Assembly (NCBI RefSeq): GCF_000960995.1
Contig: NZ_CP009435.1
Coordinates: 2,480,001-2,544,000, forward strand
Origin: Burkholderia glumae LMG 2196 = ATCC 33617
GTDB lineage: Bacteria > Pseudomonadota > Gammaproteobacteria > Burkholderiales > Burkholderiaceae
Direction of reading: 5' to 3'
DNA length: 64,000 nt
The position numbers and the translations under genes were made by a program. Positions 53,277-63,293 of the stretch are shown here, piece after piece. Each line of letters opens with the position of its first letter. Position 1 is the stretch's first letter. A model generated the notes under the pieces. That model was not told where the DNA came from and did not search any database. It saw nothing but the letters and a program-made list of their open reading frames with translations.

Positions 53277-53305
53277 ACCGAACAATTGATTCCACTCATG
53301 GGGAA

Positions 53306-55729
<2,424 letters not shown>

Positions 55730-55750
55730 TCCGAACCCTTTTCGGCACCC

Positions 55751-55777
55751 AACCCGCGGCAGGTCCGCGGGTTTTTT
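55751..55777 (+). terminator. terminator of lon
   Basis: Perfect 9-bp stem AACCCGCGG/CCGCGGGTT with a 5-nt loop and a run of T. Confidence 0.93.
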
Positions 55778-55828
55778 ATTTGTCGGCGTAGGATTTGGGC
55801 GAGCATTGCGTTGCCTCATTCGTATCAC

Positions 55829-55857
55829 TTGACACGATCGTTTCGGCTTCATTTAAT
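55829..55857 (+). promoter_or_regulatory. sigma-70 promoter of hupB
   Basis: -35 TTGACA (perfect), 17-bp spacer, -10 TTTAAT (5 of 6), 83 bp before the start codon. This is the best-looking housekeeping promoter in the window. Confidence 0.75.
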
Positions 55858-55939
55858 AATCGACCCGGCGTGAACCCGGGCGACGGCCGGCACGGGGCGG
55901 CTGTCCTGAGACTGAATCACTCACGGAAGGGGACGGCAG

Positions 55940-56212
55940 ATGAACAAGACGGATTTGATCGACCACATCGCGCGCGAAGCGGATTTATCGAAAGCATCGG
56001 CGGGACGTGCGCTCGACGCACTGATCGGCGGTGTCATGCAGGCGCTCGAAAGCGGCGGCAGCGTGACGCTGGCCGGCTTCGGCACGTTCGAGGTCGGTGA
56101 GAGGATCGCGCGCAATGGGCGCAATCCGCAAACCGGCGAAACGATTCGCATCGAGGCAGCACGCGTCGCGAAATTCAGGGCTGGTAAAGCACTGAAAGAT
56201 GCCTTAAACTGA
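55940..56212 (+). CDS. hupB: DNA-binding protein HU (beta-type)
   Basis: 90-aa nucleoid protein that bends DNA as a dimer. MNKTDLIDHIAREADLSKAS, then ALIGGVMQALESGGSVTLAG, then FGTFEVGERIARNGRNPQTG with the arm's RNGRNPQTGE-Pro tip, and AARVAKFRAGKALKDALN at the C-terminus. This covers the whole HU fold. AAGGGGA is well placed before the ATG. The position directly after lon is the classical one for hupB. Confidence 0.96.
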   Translation: MNKTDLIDHIAREADLSKASAGRALDALIGGVMQALESGGSVTLAGFGTFEVGERIARNGRNPQTGETIRIEAARVAKFRAGKALKDALN

Positions 56213-56281
56213 TGGGCTTGCTGCTTGATGATTGTCGCGCCGATGGACGCGGCGGCGCATCAGGCACGCGGCAAGCGAAGC

Positions 56282-56357
56282 GGGTGCTTAGCTCAGTTGG
56301 TAGAGCGGCGCCCTTACAAGGCGTAGGTCGGGAGTTCGAGCCTCTCAGCACCCACCA
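56282..56357 (+). tRNA. tRNA-Val (anticodon UAC)
   Basis: 76 nt with encoded CCA. Acceptor GGGTGCT pairs with AGCACCC; D-arm GCTCAGTTGGTAGAGC; anticodon loop CTTACAA reads UAC; T-loop GTTCGAGCC. A terminator lies 58 bp downstream. Confidence 0.97.
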
Positions 56358-56414
56358 TTTCCGCTTCGCAGGGCGCCCGGAGTTCGGCTCCGAAGCCGCC
56401 TGAACCACATCTCG

Positions 56415-56448
56415 AAACCCGCATGGCCGGTGGCCCTGCGGGTTTTTT
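56415..56448 (+). terminator. terminator of tRNA-Val
   Basis: AAACCCGC / GCGGGTTT stem with an internally paired loop, followed by T. Confidence 0.88.
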
Positions 56449-56511
56449 CATGTTCGCTGCCCGAGTGGCGTGCTGGCCGGTGCCTCGGCGACGCACCTCG
56501 TCGCTGCCGCT

Positions 56512-57183
56512 TCAGACGAGTCGCTTGAGCAGCCACGCGCGCAGCGCGACGACTTCTTCCAGGCAGGTCGAGTGCGGCATCGGATAGACCTGCCAATCCA
56601 CCTTGCATCCCCGATCGAGCGCGAAATCGCGGGCCGCCTCGCCGAGCCGCGGCGGCAGCACGTCGTCGAAGCTGCCGTGCGCGGCGAAGATCGGCGTGTC
56701 GCGGTTGGCCGCCTGGAAATCACGTGCGACCAGTGCCGGCGAGGGCAGATAGCCTGACAGCACGATCAGTCCGGCGAGCGCGTCAGGGTGCGTGAGGCCC
56801 GCGGTCCACGTCATCGCGCCACCTTGCGAGAAGCCGGCCAGGAAAATCCGCGACGTCGGGATGCCGCGCTGGTTCTGCGCCTCGATCAGCGCACGGATGG
56901 CGTCGCGCGAGGCCTCGATGCCCGCTTCGTCGACTTCGCGGCTGAGGCCGCCGTTGAACGACAGGATGTCGTACCAGGCGCGCATCACGTAGCCGTTATT
57001 GGCGGTGACGGCCATCTCGGGCGCGTTCGGCAACACGAAGCGCACGCCGGGCGCGTCGGCCAGATGCAGCTCTGGGATCAGCGGCACGAAGTCGTTGGCA
57101 TCGGCGCCGAGGCCATGCATGAGGATGACCGCGTAGCGGGGATCGGCGGAGGTTTCGACTTCGAGGGTGTCGAGGGGGCGCAT
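56512..57183 (-). CDS. carboxylesterase/phospholipase (alpha/beta hydrolase)
   Basis: 223-aa cytoplasmic esterase of the phospholipase/carboxylesterase (LysoPL, EstB) family. The oxyanion loop is AVILMHGLGADANDFVPL. The nucleophile Ser119 is in FLAGFSQGGAMTW; the acid Asp is in FAAHGSFDDVLPPRLG; the His is in YPMPHSTCLEEV. VRFVLPNAPEMAVTANNG is also typical. No signal peptide. The ATG at 57183 fits the family; upstream reading is low complexity. It lies 148 bp downstream of the PLP enzyme on the same strand. Confidence 0.9.
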   Translation of the reverse strand: MRPLDTLEVETSADPRYAVILMHGLGADANDFVPLIPELHLADAPGVRFVLPNAPEMAVTANNGYVMRAWYDILSFNGGLSREVDEAGIEASRDAIRALIEAQNQRGIPTSRIFLAGFSQGGAMTWTAGLTHPDALAGLIVLSGYLPSPALVARDFQAANRDTPIFAAHGSFDDVLPPRLGEAARDFALDRGCKVDWQVYPMPHSTCLEEVVALRAWLLKRLV

Positions 57184-57331
57184 GGTCGTTCCGTGGCGTA
57201 AAGAGAGGGCGGTGCCGCCGGCCGGCACCGCGCGAGAGCCTAACGCTAACACCGGCGCGGCACTATCGTGAAGCGCGCCGTTGCCGCCGTCATCGCTGCC
57301 TTCGATGTCGATGCCGCGCGGCGCCAACGCA

Positions 57332-58531
57332 TCACTCGCGCCGGATCGCGTCGAGTCCCGCCAGCAGCGTGGTGATCTCTTCTTCAGTGGTCAGATAGCT
57401 GACCGAGGCGCGCGCGACTTCGCGCAGGCCGCGCGCCTCCATGTCGAGCGGCGTGTAGTCGAGCCCGTTGCTGGCGATCGAAATCTGCCTGGCCGCGAGC
57501 CGGCGCCGGACCTCGGCCGGTTCGATGCCGGCCACGTCGAACGCCACCAGCCCGGAGCGCTCGCCGCCGAGGTCCAGCACCTTCACGCCGGGCAGTGCCG
57601 CCAGCCGCTCGCGCAGCATGGTGGCGACGGCGTCGATGCGTGCGCGGATCACCTCGATGCCCAGCGCCAGCGCTTCGTCGAGCGCGTTCGCGAGGCCGCA
57701 GCGCAGTGCGTAGGCGGTGTCGCCGGTCTCGAAGCGCGCGGCGTCGCGGCGCAGCACCGGATAGCCGTCGGCGTCGAACGGCGCGGACCAGACGTCGACG
57801 AACGACGGCGTGAGGCGCGGCAGGAAATCCTGCCGGATGTAGAGCAGGCCGGTGCCGCGCGGCCCGCGCAGCGCCTTGCGGCCGGTACCGACCAGCACGT
57901 CGGCGCCCACTTCGGCGACGTCGATCGGCAACTGGCCGACCGCCTGCGCCGCGTCGACGAAATACGGAATCCCGTGGCGGCGCGCGATGCGTCCGATCGC
58001 GGCGGCCGGATTGATCAGCCCGCCGTTGGCCGGCATCCAGGTCAGCACGATCAGCCGCACGCGCTCGTCGATCAGCGCGGCCAGCGCCTCGGGGTCGGCC
58101 GCGCCCGTCGCGTCGCAGGGAATCGTCTCGATCGACACGCCGTCGCGCTGCGCCGCGAGGCGCAGCGTGGCGACGTTGCTGCCCCATTCCTGTCGCGCGA
58201 CGAGAATCCGGTCGCCGGACCGCCACGGGCCCAGCGCGTCGAACGCGAGGCCCCAGCCGTGCGTGCTGCTGGTGGTCAGCGCGATTTCGCCGGGCCGCGC
58301 ATTGAGCAGGCGGGCGGCGAGCCCGCGCGCGCGCTCGCTCTGTTCGACGCCGGCCGCGCCGGCTTCCATCGGCCCCAGCGTGGCTTCGCGCGCGAGCTGC
58401 GTCTGCACGGCCTCGAGCGTGCGGGCCGACGGCAGTGAGGCTCCGCCGTGGTTGAAGTGGGTGGTATGGGCGATGCCCGGCGTGGCGGCGCGCAGCGCGT
58501 CGATGGTGGCGCGGGACAGGGCGGGGGGCAT
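57332..58531 (-). CDS. class V aminotransferase-like PLP enzyme
   Basis: 399-aa PLP enzyme of the class V (NifS/isopenicillin-N-epimerase-like) group. The start is FNHGGASLPSARTLEAVQTQ. The PLP lysine is Lys219 in LVGTGRKALRGPRGTGLLYI. An Asp-x-Ala-Gln segment FVDAAQAVGQLPIDVAEVGA supplies the pyridine-N Asp. AAGGAG lies before the ATG at 58531. No cysteine-desulfurase active Cys loop was identified, so an aminotransferase, epimerase or lyase role is more likely. The frameshifted LysR remnant lies directly upstream on the same strand, so the former regulator of this gene may be lost. Confidence 0.82.
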   Translation of the reverse strand: MPPALSRATIDALRAATPGIAHTTHFNHGGASLPSARTLEAVQTQLAREATLGPMEAGAAGVEQSERARGLAARLLNARPGEIALTTSSTHGWGLAFDALGPWRSGDRILVARQEWGSNVATLRLAAQRDGVSIETIPCDATGAADPEALAALIDERVRLIVLTWMPANGGLINPAAAIGRIARRHGIPYFVDAAQAVGQLPIDVAEVGADVLVGTGRKALRGPRGTGLLYIRQDFLPRLTPSFVDVWSAPFDADGYPVLRRDAARFETGDTAYALRCGLANALDEALALGIEVIRARIDAVATMLRERLAALPGVKVLDLGGERSGLVAFDVAGIEPAEVRRRLAARQISIASNGLDYTPLDMEARGLREVARASVSYLTTEEEITTLLAGLDAIRRE

Positions 58532-58599
58532 GGAGGCTCCTTGTGGGGGGCGTTCGGTTCGAGTAGGGCGGGCGTGGCGAGCGCGATGGCGGCCACCGC

Positions 58600-58904
58600 G
58601 GTCGCGGTGGCCTGGCGGGCGGCGCGTCGAGCCGTCCCGAGGCCCTGGTCGGCAAAGCGCGCTTCGCCGAGCCGCCCGGGACCGGCCGGCAGGCCGGCGC
58701 GGCGCGCGAGCTGGCCGGCCGCCTGCCGCGGATCGCGCGCGCCGGTCGAACCACGCCATGCCGGGTTCCGCCTCGAGCTTCCGGGGCGGGTGGCTGACGG
58801 TGCCTTGCGCGACGAACATTGCCTTGGCGACCAGGCTGAAGCACAGCCGCCGTGCGGCGGCTTCGAACGCGCAGTGACAGCAGGGGCGGCAAGGGGCGGG
58901 GCAT
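58600..58904 (-). pseudogene. frameshifted LysR-family regulator remnant
   Basis: An ATG at 58904 (minus) opens MPRPLPPLLSLR, the usual start of GcvA/AmpR-type LysR regulators. The next bases read CGCGTTCGAAGCC where CGCGCGTTCGAAGCC would keep frame, so two bases are missing at about 58870. In the shifted frame the helix-turn-helix continues as AFEAAARRLCFSLVAKAMFV and QGTVSHPPRKLEAEPGMAWF with DRRARS. Substitutions at normally conserved positions (HPPRKLEAEPG for HQVRKLEAELG) show decay. A further shift follows and the effector domain is absent. The end at 58600 is approximate. Confidence 0.7.
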
Positions 58905-59251
58905 GCGCGCGTCTCGAGGCGAGCGGAAAGTGTCGACCATAGCGAGGTTCCGCCTCGCCGGCAATCGCCTTTGCCGTGCCTGCCGCGCCGCAGTGGCCGC
59001 TGCCGGCCCGGTCCCGGCCCGCAGTGCGGCGGTCGTGCGTGGCGGCTGCGCGCGATGCGCATGCGTGACGGCATGTGTTTGTCGTCGTGCGCGGGGAGCG
59101 CGGGGCTCGGGCGGGCGATGGTACGCAGGGGGAGGTCGGAATCGCGTCGTTTCTCGTCGCGACCCGGATGGTTGCGCGGCGGCGGTATTCAGGGCACAAT
59201 CTCGCTCCGTTGCGGTTTCGGCCGCGACGCAGCACTTGTAGTGCCGACCAG
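58905..59251. other. gap between LysR remnant and tRNA-Asp
   Basis: About 350 bp. Probably contains the tRNA-Asp promoter. No clear promoter pair or gene was found. Confidence 0.45.
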
Positions 59252-59328
59252 GGAGCGGTAGTTCAGTCGGTTAGAATACCGGCCTGTCACGCCGGGGGTC
59301 GCGGGTTCGAGTCCCGTCCGCTCCGCCA
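59252..59328 (+). tRNA. tRNA-Asp (anticodon GUC)
   Basis: 77 nt with encoded CCA. Acceptor GGAGCGG pairs with CCGCTCC; anticodon loop CTGTCAC reads GUC; T-loop GGTTCGAGTCC. Its last 21 bases and the following terminator are repeated exactly 155 bp downstream. Confidence 0.97.
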
Positions 59329-59379
59329 GATTTTGAAAAAATACCCGCGCCAAGCGGGTATTTTTTTGTTCCCGGGCGG
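59308..59379 (+). repeat. 72-bp direct repeat, copy 1 (tRNA-Asp 3' end plus terminator)
   Basis: Starts at CGAGTCCCGTCC in the T-arm, includes the acceptor 3' strand, CCA and the terminator, and ends with CCCGGGCGG. It is identical to 59463-59534. Confidence 0.95.
59336..59367 (+). terminator. terminator of tRNA-Asp, first copy
   Basis: Perfect 13-bp stem AAAAAATACCCGC/GCGGGTATTTTTT with a 5-nt loop. An identical copy is at 59491-59522. Confidence 0.93.
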
Positions 59380-59462
59380 TGCGGAGGAAGCCGCCTGCGC
59401 GGCTTCCGGCGGGAATCGAAGGGTGGCGCATGCTTGCGCCACCGCGGCCGGCGGAACGTGGG

Positions 59463-59534
59463 CGAGTCCCGTCCGCTCCGCCAGATTTTGAAAAAATACC
59501 CGCGCCAAGCGGGTATTTTTTTGTTCCCGGGCGG
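59463..59534 (+). repeat. 72-bp direct repeat, copy 2 (orphan tRNA-Asp 3' end plus terminator)
   Basis: Exact copy of 59308-59379 without a tRNA body in front of it. The 83 bp between the copies hold two perfect hairpins: a 9-bp stem at 59386-59407 and a 9-bp stem at 59422-59443. It looks like an attachment-site scar or the rest of a deleted second tRNA-Asp gene. Confidence 0.9.
59491..59522 (+). terminator. terminator, second copy
   Basis: Same perfect 13-bp stem and T-tract as at 59336-59367, inside the second repeat copy. Confidence 0.9.
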
Positions 59535-59733
59535 CGCCGGTCGCGCAGTCATCGCGCCTGCGCCATCAAGGCGCCGGCCGTCGCGTGATGGGGTTGGCGC
59601 GATGCCCGGCCGCCTCTTCGGCTCCCGCCACTGCGCATCGGAACCCGGCGGCGCCTCCGTCGCGGCCCGTTTCGCCAATTTTCCGCTCCGCTGAGGTAAT
59701 ATCAGCCGTTTTGTCCAGCCACGTTCGCTCCGC
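59535..59733. other. leader of the ppiD-like gene
   Basis: About 200 bp from the second repeat copy to the next start codon. GAGGTAATATCAG near 59692-59704 offers a -10-like TAATAT. Nothing else seen. Confidence 0.45.
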
Positions 59734-61677
59734 ATGCTCGATTTCTTCCGCAATCACCAGCGCTTGATGATGTTCCTCCTGCTCCTGATCGTGCTGCCGG
59801 GGCTCGCGTTCGTGGGGGTTCAGGGTTTCCGCGACTTCTTCGACGACAGCGCGAACGTGGCCTCGGTCGATGGGCGCAAGATCACGCGCGCCGAATTCGA
59901 CAGCGCCTACCGCCAGCAGATCGACCAGGCGCGCCAGGCGCTCGGCGCCCGCTACGACGCCAAGGTGATCGACACGCCGGAGCGTCGCCAGCAACTGCTC
60001 GACGGCATGATCGAACAGCGCGCGCTGGCCGACGAGGTGCGCCGCCTGCACCTGACGGCCTCCGATGCCGCAGTACGGGAGGCGCTGCTCAGCAATCCGA
60101 TCGTCGCCGCGATGCGCAAGCCGGACGGCTCGATCGACGCGGAGCGCTACACGCAGCTGCTCGCGATGCAGGGCATGACGCCGGACCAGTATCAGGAAAG
60201 CATCCGCTACCAGCTCACGCAGCAGCAACTGCCGAGCAACCTGATCGACAGCGCGTTTACGCCCAAAAGCGTGGCACGGAGCCTCACCGATCTCGCGCAG
60301 CAGCAGCGCGAAATCCAGGCGCTGGTGCTGAAGCCGGCCGACTACGCGGCCAAGGTGCAGCCGACCGACGCGCAGATCTCGGCCTACTACGATGCCCACA
60401 AGCAGGCCTTCGCGACGCCCGAGACGGCCACCATCCAGTACCTGGTGTTCACGCCGGCCACCGCCGCCGCGTCGGCCACGCCGCCGACCGAGGCGGACAT
60501 CCGCAAGTACTACGACGACAACACCGCGCGCTACCGCACCGAGGCGCAGGTGCGCGTGAGCCACATCTTCATCGCGGCCGCGCGCGGCGCGAGCGCGGCC
60601 GACAAGGCCGCCGCGAGGGCGAAGGCCGATCGGCTGCTGGCCGACGTGAAGGCGCATCCGGACCAGTTCGCGCAGATCGCCGAGAAGAACTCGCAGGACG
60701 CGCCGTCGGCGGCCAAGGGCGGCGACCTGGGCTACATCACGCGCGGCTCGACGGCGGGCGGCGCGGCGTTCGACGACGCGGCCTTCGCCTTGAAGCCGGG
60801 CGAGATCAGCAAGGTGGTCGAATCGGATCTCGGCTTTCACATCCTGAAGGCGACCGACGTGAAGCCTGCCATCGTCAAGCCGTTCGACGAGGTCAAGGAG
60901 TCGATCGCGGCCGAACTGAAGCAGCAGTACGCGGCCAAGGCGTTCTCGGACAACTCGGAAGGCTTCAGCTCGAGCGTCTACGAGAAGGCCAAGAGCCTGC
61001 AGCCGACCGCCGACAAATACAAGCTGACGCTGCAAACGGCCACCGTCACGCCGCAGCCGAACCCGGCGCTGCCGCCCGACAGTCCGCTCAACAACGCGAA
61101 GTTCCTGGCCGCCGTGTTCGCGCCCGACTCGGTGAAGAACGGCAACAACACGCAGGCGATCGATGTCGGCAACAACACGCTGATCGCCGCGCACGTGATG
61201 AGCGACAAGCCGGCGGCGGTGCCGCCGCTCGACGCGATCAAGGACGCGGTGCGCCAGAAGCTCATCGCCGACGAGAGCGCGAAGCTCGCCAAGCAGGACG
61301 GCATGGCGAGGCTCGCGGCGCTGCAGAAGTCGAAGGCCACCACCGGCTTCCTGCCGGCCGAGAAGATCTCGCGCACGCAGACGCTCGGTTTGCCGCCGGA
61401 CGCGGTCGCGGCGATCTACAAGGTCGATCCGAAGTCGCTGCCGGCTTATGTCGGCGTCGATCTCGGCGCGAACGGCGGCTATGCGATCTTCCGCGTGAAC
61501 GCGATCGTCGCTCCGGCGCCGGCCGATCCGCAGCAGCTCGCGGCCGCTCAGCAGCAGATCGCCCAGGTCTATGCGCAAAGCGAGAGCGAGGCGTTCATGA
61601 AGGCGCTGCGCGCGCGTGCGAAGGTCAAGCTGTACGGCTCGGTGGCCGACGGCAGCCGCAACGGCGACGACAACTGA
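59734..61677 (+). CDS. ppiD: periplasmic folding chaperone PpiD/SurA-type (membrane-anchored parvulin)
   Basis: 647-aa inner-membrane-anchored periplasmic chaperone. A short cytoplasmic start MLDFFRNHQRL is followed by one TM helix MMFLLLLIVLPGLAFVGVQG. The SurA-N-like chaperone part has ASVDGRKITRAEFDSAYRQQ and LLDGMIEQRALADEVRRLHL. A parvulin domain (about 265-370) reads VRVSHIFIAA, then NSQDAPSAAKGGDLGYITRG and FALKPGEISKVVESDLGFHI. Long helical regions follow. The start at 59734 fits PpiD. In enterobacteria ppiD also follows lon-hupB, and the same order holds here with the esterase/PLP genes inserted. A strong palindromic terminator follows. Confidence 0.92.
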   Translation: MLDFFRNHQRLMMFLLLLIVLPGLAFVGVQGFRDFFDDSANVASVDGRKITRAEFDSAYRQQIDQARQALGARYDAKVIDTPERRQQLLDGMIEQRALADEVRRLHLTASDAAVREALLSNPIVAAMRKPDGSIDAERYTQLLAMQGMTPDQYQESIRYQLTQQQLPSNLIDSAFTPKSVARSLTDLAQQQREIQALVLKPADYAAKVQPTDAQISAYYDAHKQAFATPETATIQYLVFTPATAAASATPPTEADIRKYYDDNTARYRTEAQVRVSHIFIAAARGASAADKAAARAKADRLLADVKAHPDQFAQIAEKNSQDAPSAAKGGDLGYITRGSTAGGAAFDDAAFALKPGEISKVVESDLGFHILKATDVKPAIVKPFDEVKESIAAELKQQYAAKAFSDNSEGFSSSVYEKAKSLQPTADKYKLTLQTATVTPQPNPALPPDSPLNNAKFLAAVFAPDSVKNGNNTQAIDVGNNTLIAAHVMSDKPAAVPPLDAIKDAVRQKLIADESAKLAKQDGMARLAALQKSKATTGFLPAEKISRTQTLGLPPDAVAAIYKVDPKSLPAYVGVDLGANGGYAIFRVNAIVAPAPADPQQLAAAQQQIAQVYAQSESEAFMKALRARAKVKLYGSVADGSRNGDDN

Positions 61678-61719
61678 TCGGTCCGCCACGCGCCGGCGTG
61701 GCGCCCTTCACGACCACGG

Positions 61720-61751
61720 CAGCCCCGCCCGATATCGGGCGGGGCTGTTTT
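61720..61751 (+). terminator. terminator after ppiD
   Basis: Perfect palindrome CAGCCCCGCCCGAT/ATCGGGCGGGGCTG followed by TTTT. It also lies after the convergent tesA-like gene, at 55 bp, so it may serve both. Confidence 0.9.
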
Positions 61752-61802
61752 GCTCATGCGGTCCGCCGCGTCGCGCGGCGAGGCACGCTCGATGGCGCGC
61801 GC

Positions 61803-62498
61803 TCAGTGCGCGCCGGCACCGAGCAGCGGCCGCACCACCGGCCAGACGTTGTCGAGCAGCTTCGGCTGCGCCTGCTGCGTCGGATGGTTCTGGTCGTCCT
61901 GGAACAGCTCCGGGCGGTTCTCGATGCCGGCCAGCAGGAACGGCACGAGCGGCAGGTGCAGTTCCTTGGCGAGCTTGCCGTACATCGCGTGGAATTTCTG
62001 CGTGTAGTCGAGGCCGTAGTTCGGCGGCACGTACATGCCGATCAGCACGACCTTCGCGTTCGCCTGGCGCGCCTCGGCCACGATCGCGCGCAGGTTCTGC
62101 TCGGTGGTGGCGAGCGGCACGCCGCGCAGCGCGTCGTTCGCGCCGAGCTCGACGATCACGATCGCGGGCTTGAGCCGCGCGAGCAGCGCGGGCAGGCGGG
62201 CGCGACCGCCGCTCGTGGTGTCGCCGCTGACGCTTGCGTTCGCAACGCTATAATCGATTCGCTGGTCGGCGATGCGTGCCCGCATCAGCGCGACCCAGCC
62301 GGTGTCGCGAGGCAGGCCGTATTCGGCCGAGAGGCTGTCGCCGAGCACCACGATGGCCGGCTTGGCGGCCCTGCCCGCGGGGCTCGCCGCTGGCGCGCCG
62401 GCGGCCGCGCCAGCGGGCGGCGCGCCAAGCCAGGCCGTGGCGGCCGTTGCGATCATCATGGCGCATGCGCCGTGTTTCCAGGAACGAATGTGCTTCAT
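61803..62498 (-). CDS. tesA: arylesterase / acyl-CoA thioesterase I (SGNH hydrolase)
   Basis: 231-aa exported lipase/thioesterase of the GDSL (SGNH) family. The N-terminus is basic, then hydrophobic and Ala-rich (signal peptide; cleavage near AAAGA, residues 30-35). Block I is IVVLGDSLSAEYGLP with Ser55. The Gly block is SVSGDTTSGGRARL, the Asn block IVELGANDALRG, and the Asp/His block DDQNHPTQQAQPKLLDNVWP. The start at 62498 (MKHIRS) or two codons earlier at 62504 leaves only 10 or 4 bp to the divergent ABC gene, so promoters must lie inside each other's coding sequence or leaders. The tesA-ABC ATPase pairing matches the tesA-ybbA arrangement of E. coli. Confidence 0.92.
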   Translation of the reverse strand: MKHIRSWKHGACAMMIATAATAWLGAPPAGAAAGAPAASPAGRAAKPAIVVLGDSLSAEYGLPRDTGWVALMRARIADQRIDYSVANASVSGDTTSGGRARLPALLARLKPAIVIVELGANDALRGVPLATTEQNLRAIVAEARQANAKVVLIGMYVPPNYGLDYTQKFHAMYGKLAKELHLPLVPFLLAGIENRPELFQDDQNHPTQQAQPKLLDNVWPVVRPLLGAGAH

Positions 62499-62508
62499 GC
62501 TCATCAAG

Positions 62509-63213
62509 ATGACGGATCCGATCATTGAAGTTCGACAGGTCTCGAAGCGCGTCGCCGACGCGGCCGGCGAGCTGACGATTCTCGACGGCATCGACCTGGC
62601 CGTGCCGGCGGGCAGCAGCGTCGCGATCGTCGGCGCGTCGGGCTCGGGCAAGTCGACGCTGCTCGGCCTGCTCGCCGGCTTGGACAGCGCGACGGACGGC
62701 ACGGTTCGCCTGCTCGGCCGCGAACTGACCGGCCTCGGCGAGGACGAGCGCGCGGCGCTGCGCAGCGGCGCGGTCGGTTTCGTGTTCCAGTCGTTCCAGC
62801 TGATGCCGCACCTGACGGCGCTCGAGAACGTGATGCTGCCGCTCGAGCTGCGCGGCGGCACCCCGGCGCGCGAGGCCGCCGGGCGGGCGCGGCGCCTGCT
62901 CGAACGCGTCGGCCTGGGCGCGCGCACCGGCCACTATCCGAAGCTGCTCTCGGGCGGCGAGCAGCAGCGCGTCGCACTCGCGCGCGCGTTCGTCACCGAG
63001 CCGGCCGTGCTGTTCGCCGACGAGCCGACCGGCAGCCTCGACGCCGCCACCGGTCACGCCGTGATCGACCTGATGTTCGAGCTGAACCGCGCGCAGGGCG
63101 CCACGCTGGTGCTGGTCACGCACGACGCGGCGCTCGCGCGCCGCTGTGACGCCACCGTCACGCTCGACGGCGGGCGCATCGTGGCCGACGCAACCGAGCG
63201 CAGCGCGAGCTGA
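62509..63213 (+). CDS. ABC transporter ATP-binding protein (YbbA/LolD-like)
   Basis: 234-aa ATPase of the MacB/LolD/YbbA group. Walker A is IVGASGSGKSTLLGLLAGLD, Q-loop VGFVFQSFQLMPHLTALENV, signature LLSGGEQQRVALARAFV, Walker B AVLFADEPTGSLD, and the switch His in LVLVTHDAAL. The start at 62509 (MTDPIIEV) is the conventional one; an ATG at 62488 has the better AGGAA ribosome-binding site and would overlap the start of the divergent tesA. In E. coli ybbA is followed by a permease gene (ybbP). Here the next gene is pgi on the opposite strand, so the ATPase has no permease beside it. Confidence 0.92.
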   Translation: MTDPIIEVRQVSKRVADAAGELTILDGIDLAVPAGSSVAIVGASGSGKSTLLGLLAGLDSATDGTVRLLGRELTGLGEDERAALRSGAVGFVFQSFQLMPHLTALENVMLPLELRGGTPAREAAGRARRLLERVGLGARTGHYPKLLSGGEQQRVALARAFVTEPAVLFADEPTGSLDAATGHAVIDLMFELNRAQGATLVLVTHDAALARRCDATVTLDGGRIVADATERSAS

Positions 63214-63255
63214 GCCGTCGCGACCCGCGCCGCGCCACCGCAGCGGCGAAACGAG

Positions 63256-63279
63256 AACGGCCGGTCATCCTGCCGTTTT
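63256..63279 (+). terminator. terminator of the ABC ATPase gene
   Basis: AACGGC / GCCGTT stem with a 10-nt, partly paired loop, then TT. It lies 43 bp after the stop. Confidence 0.65.
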
Positions 63280-63293
63280 GCGACGCGCGCCGC

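Noticed and set aside
56415..56448. similar GCGGGTTT hairpins after tRNA-Leu, lon and tRNA-Val as a dispersed mobile repeat
   Set aside because: They share only the short AACCCGC/GCGGGTT stem common in terminators of such genomes; loops and flanks differ.
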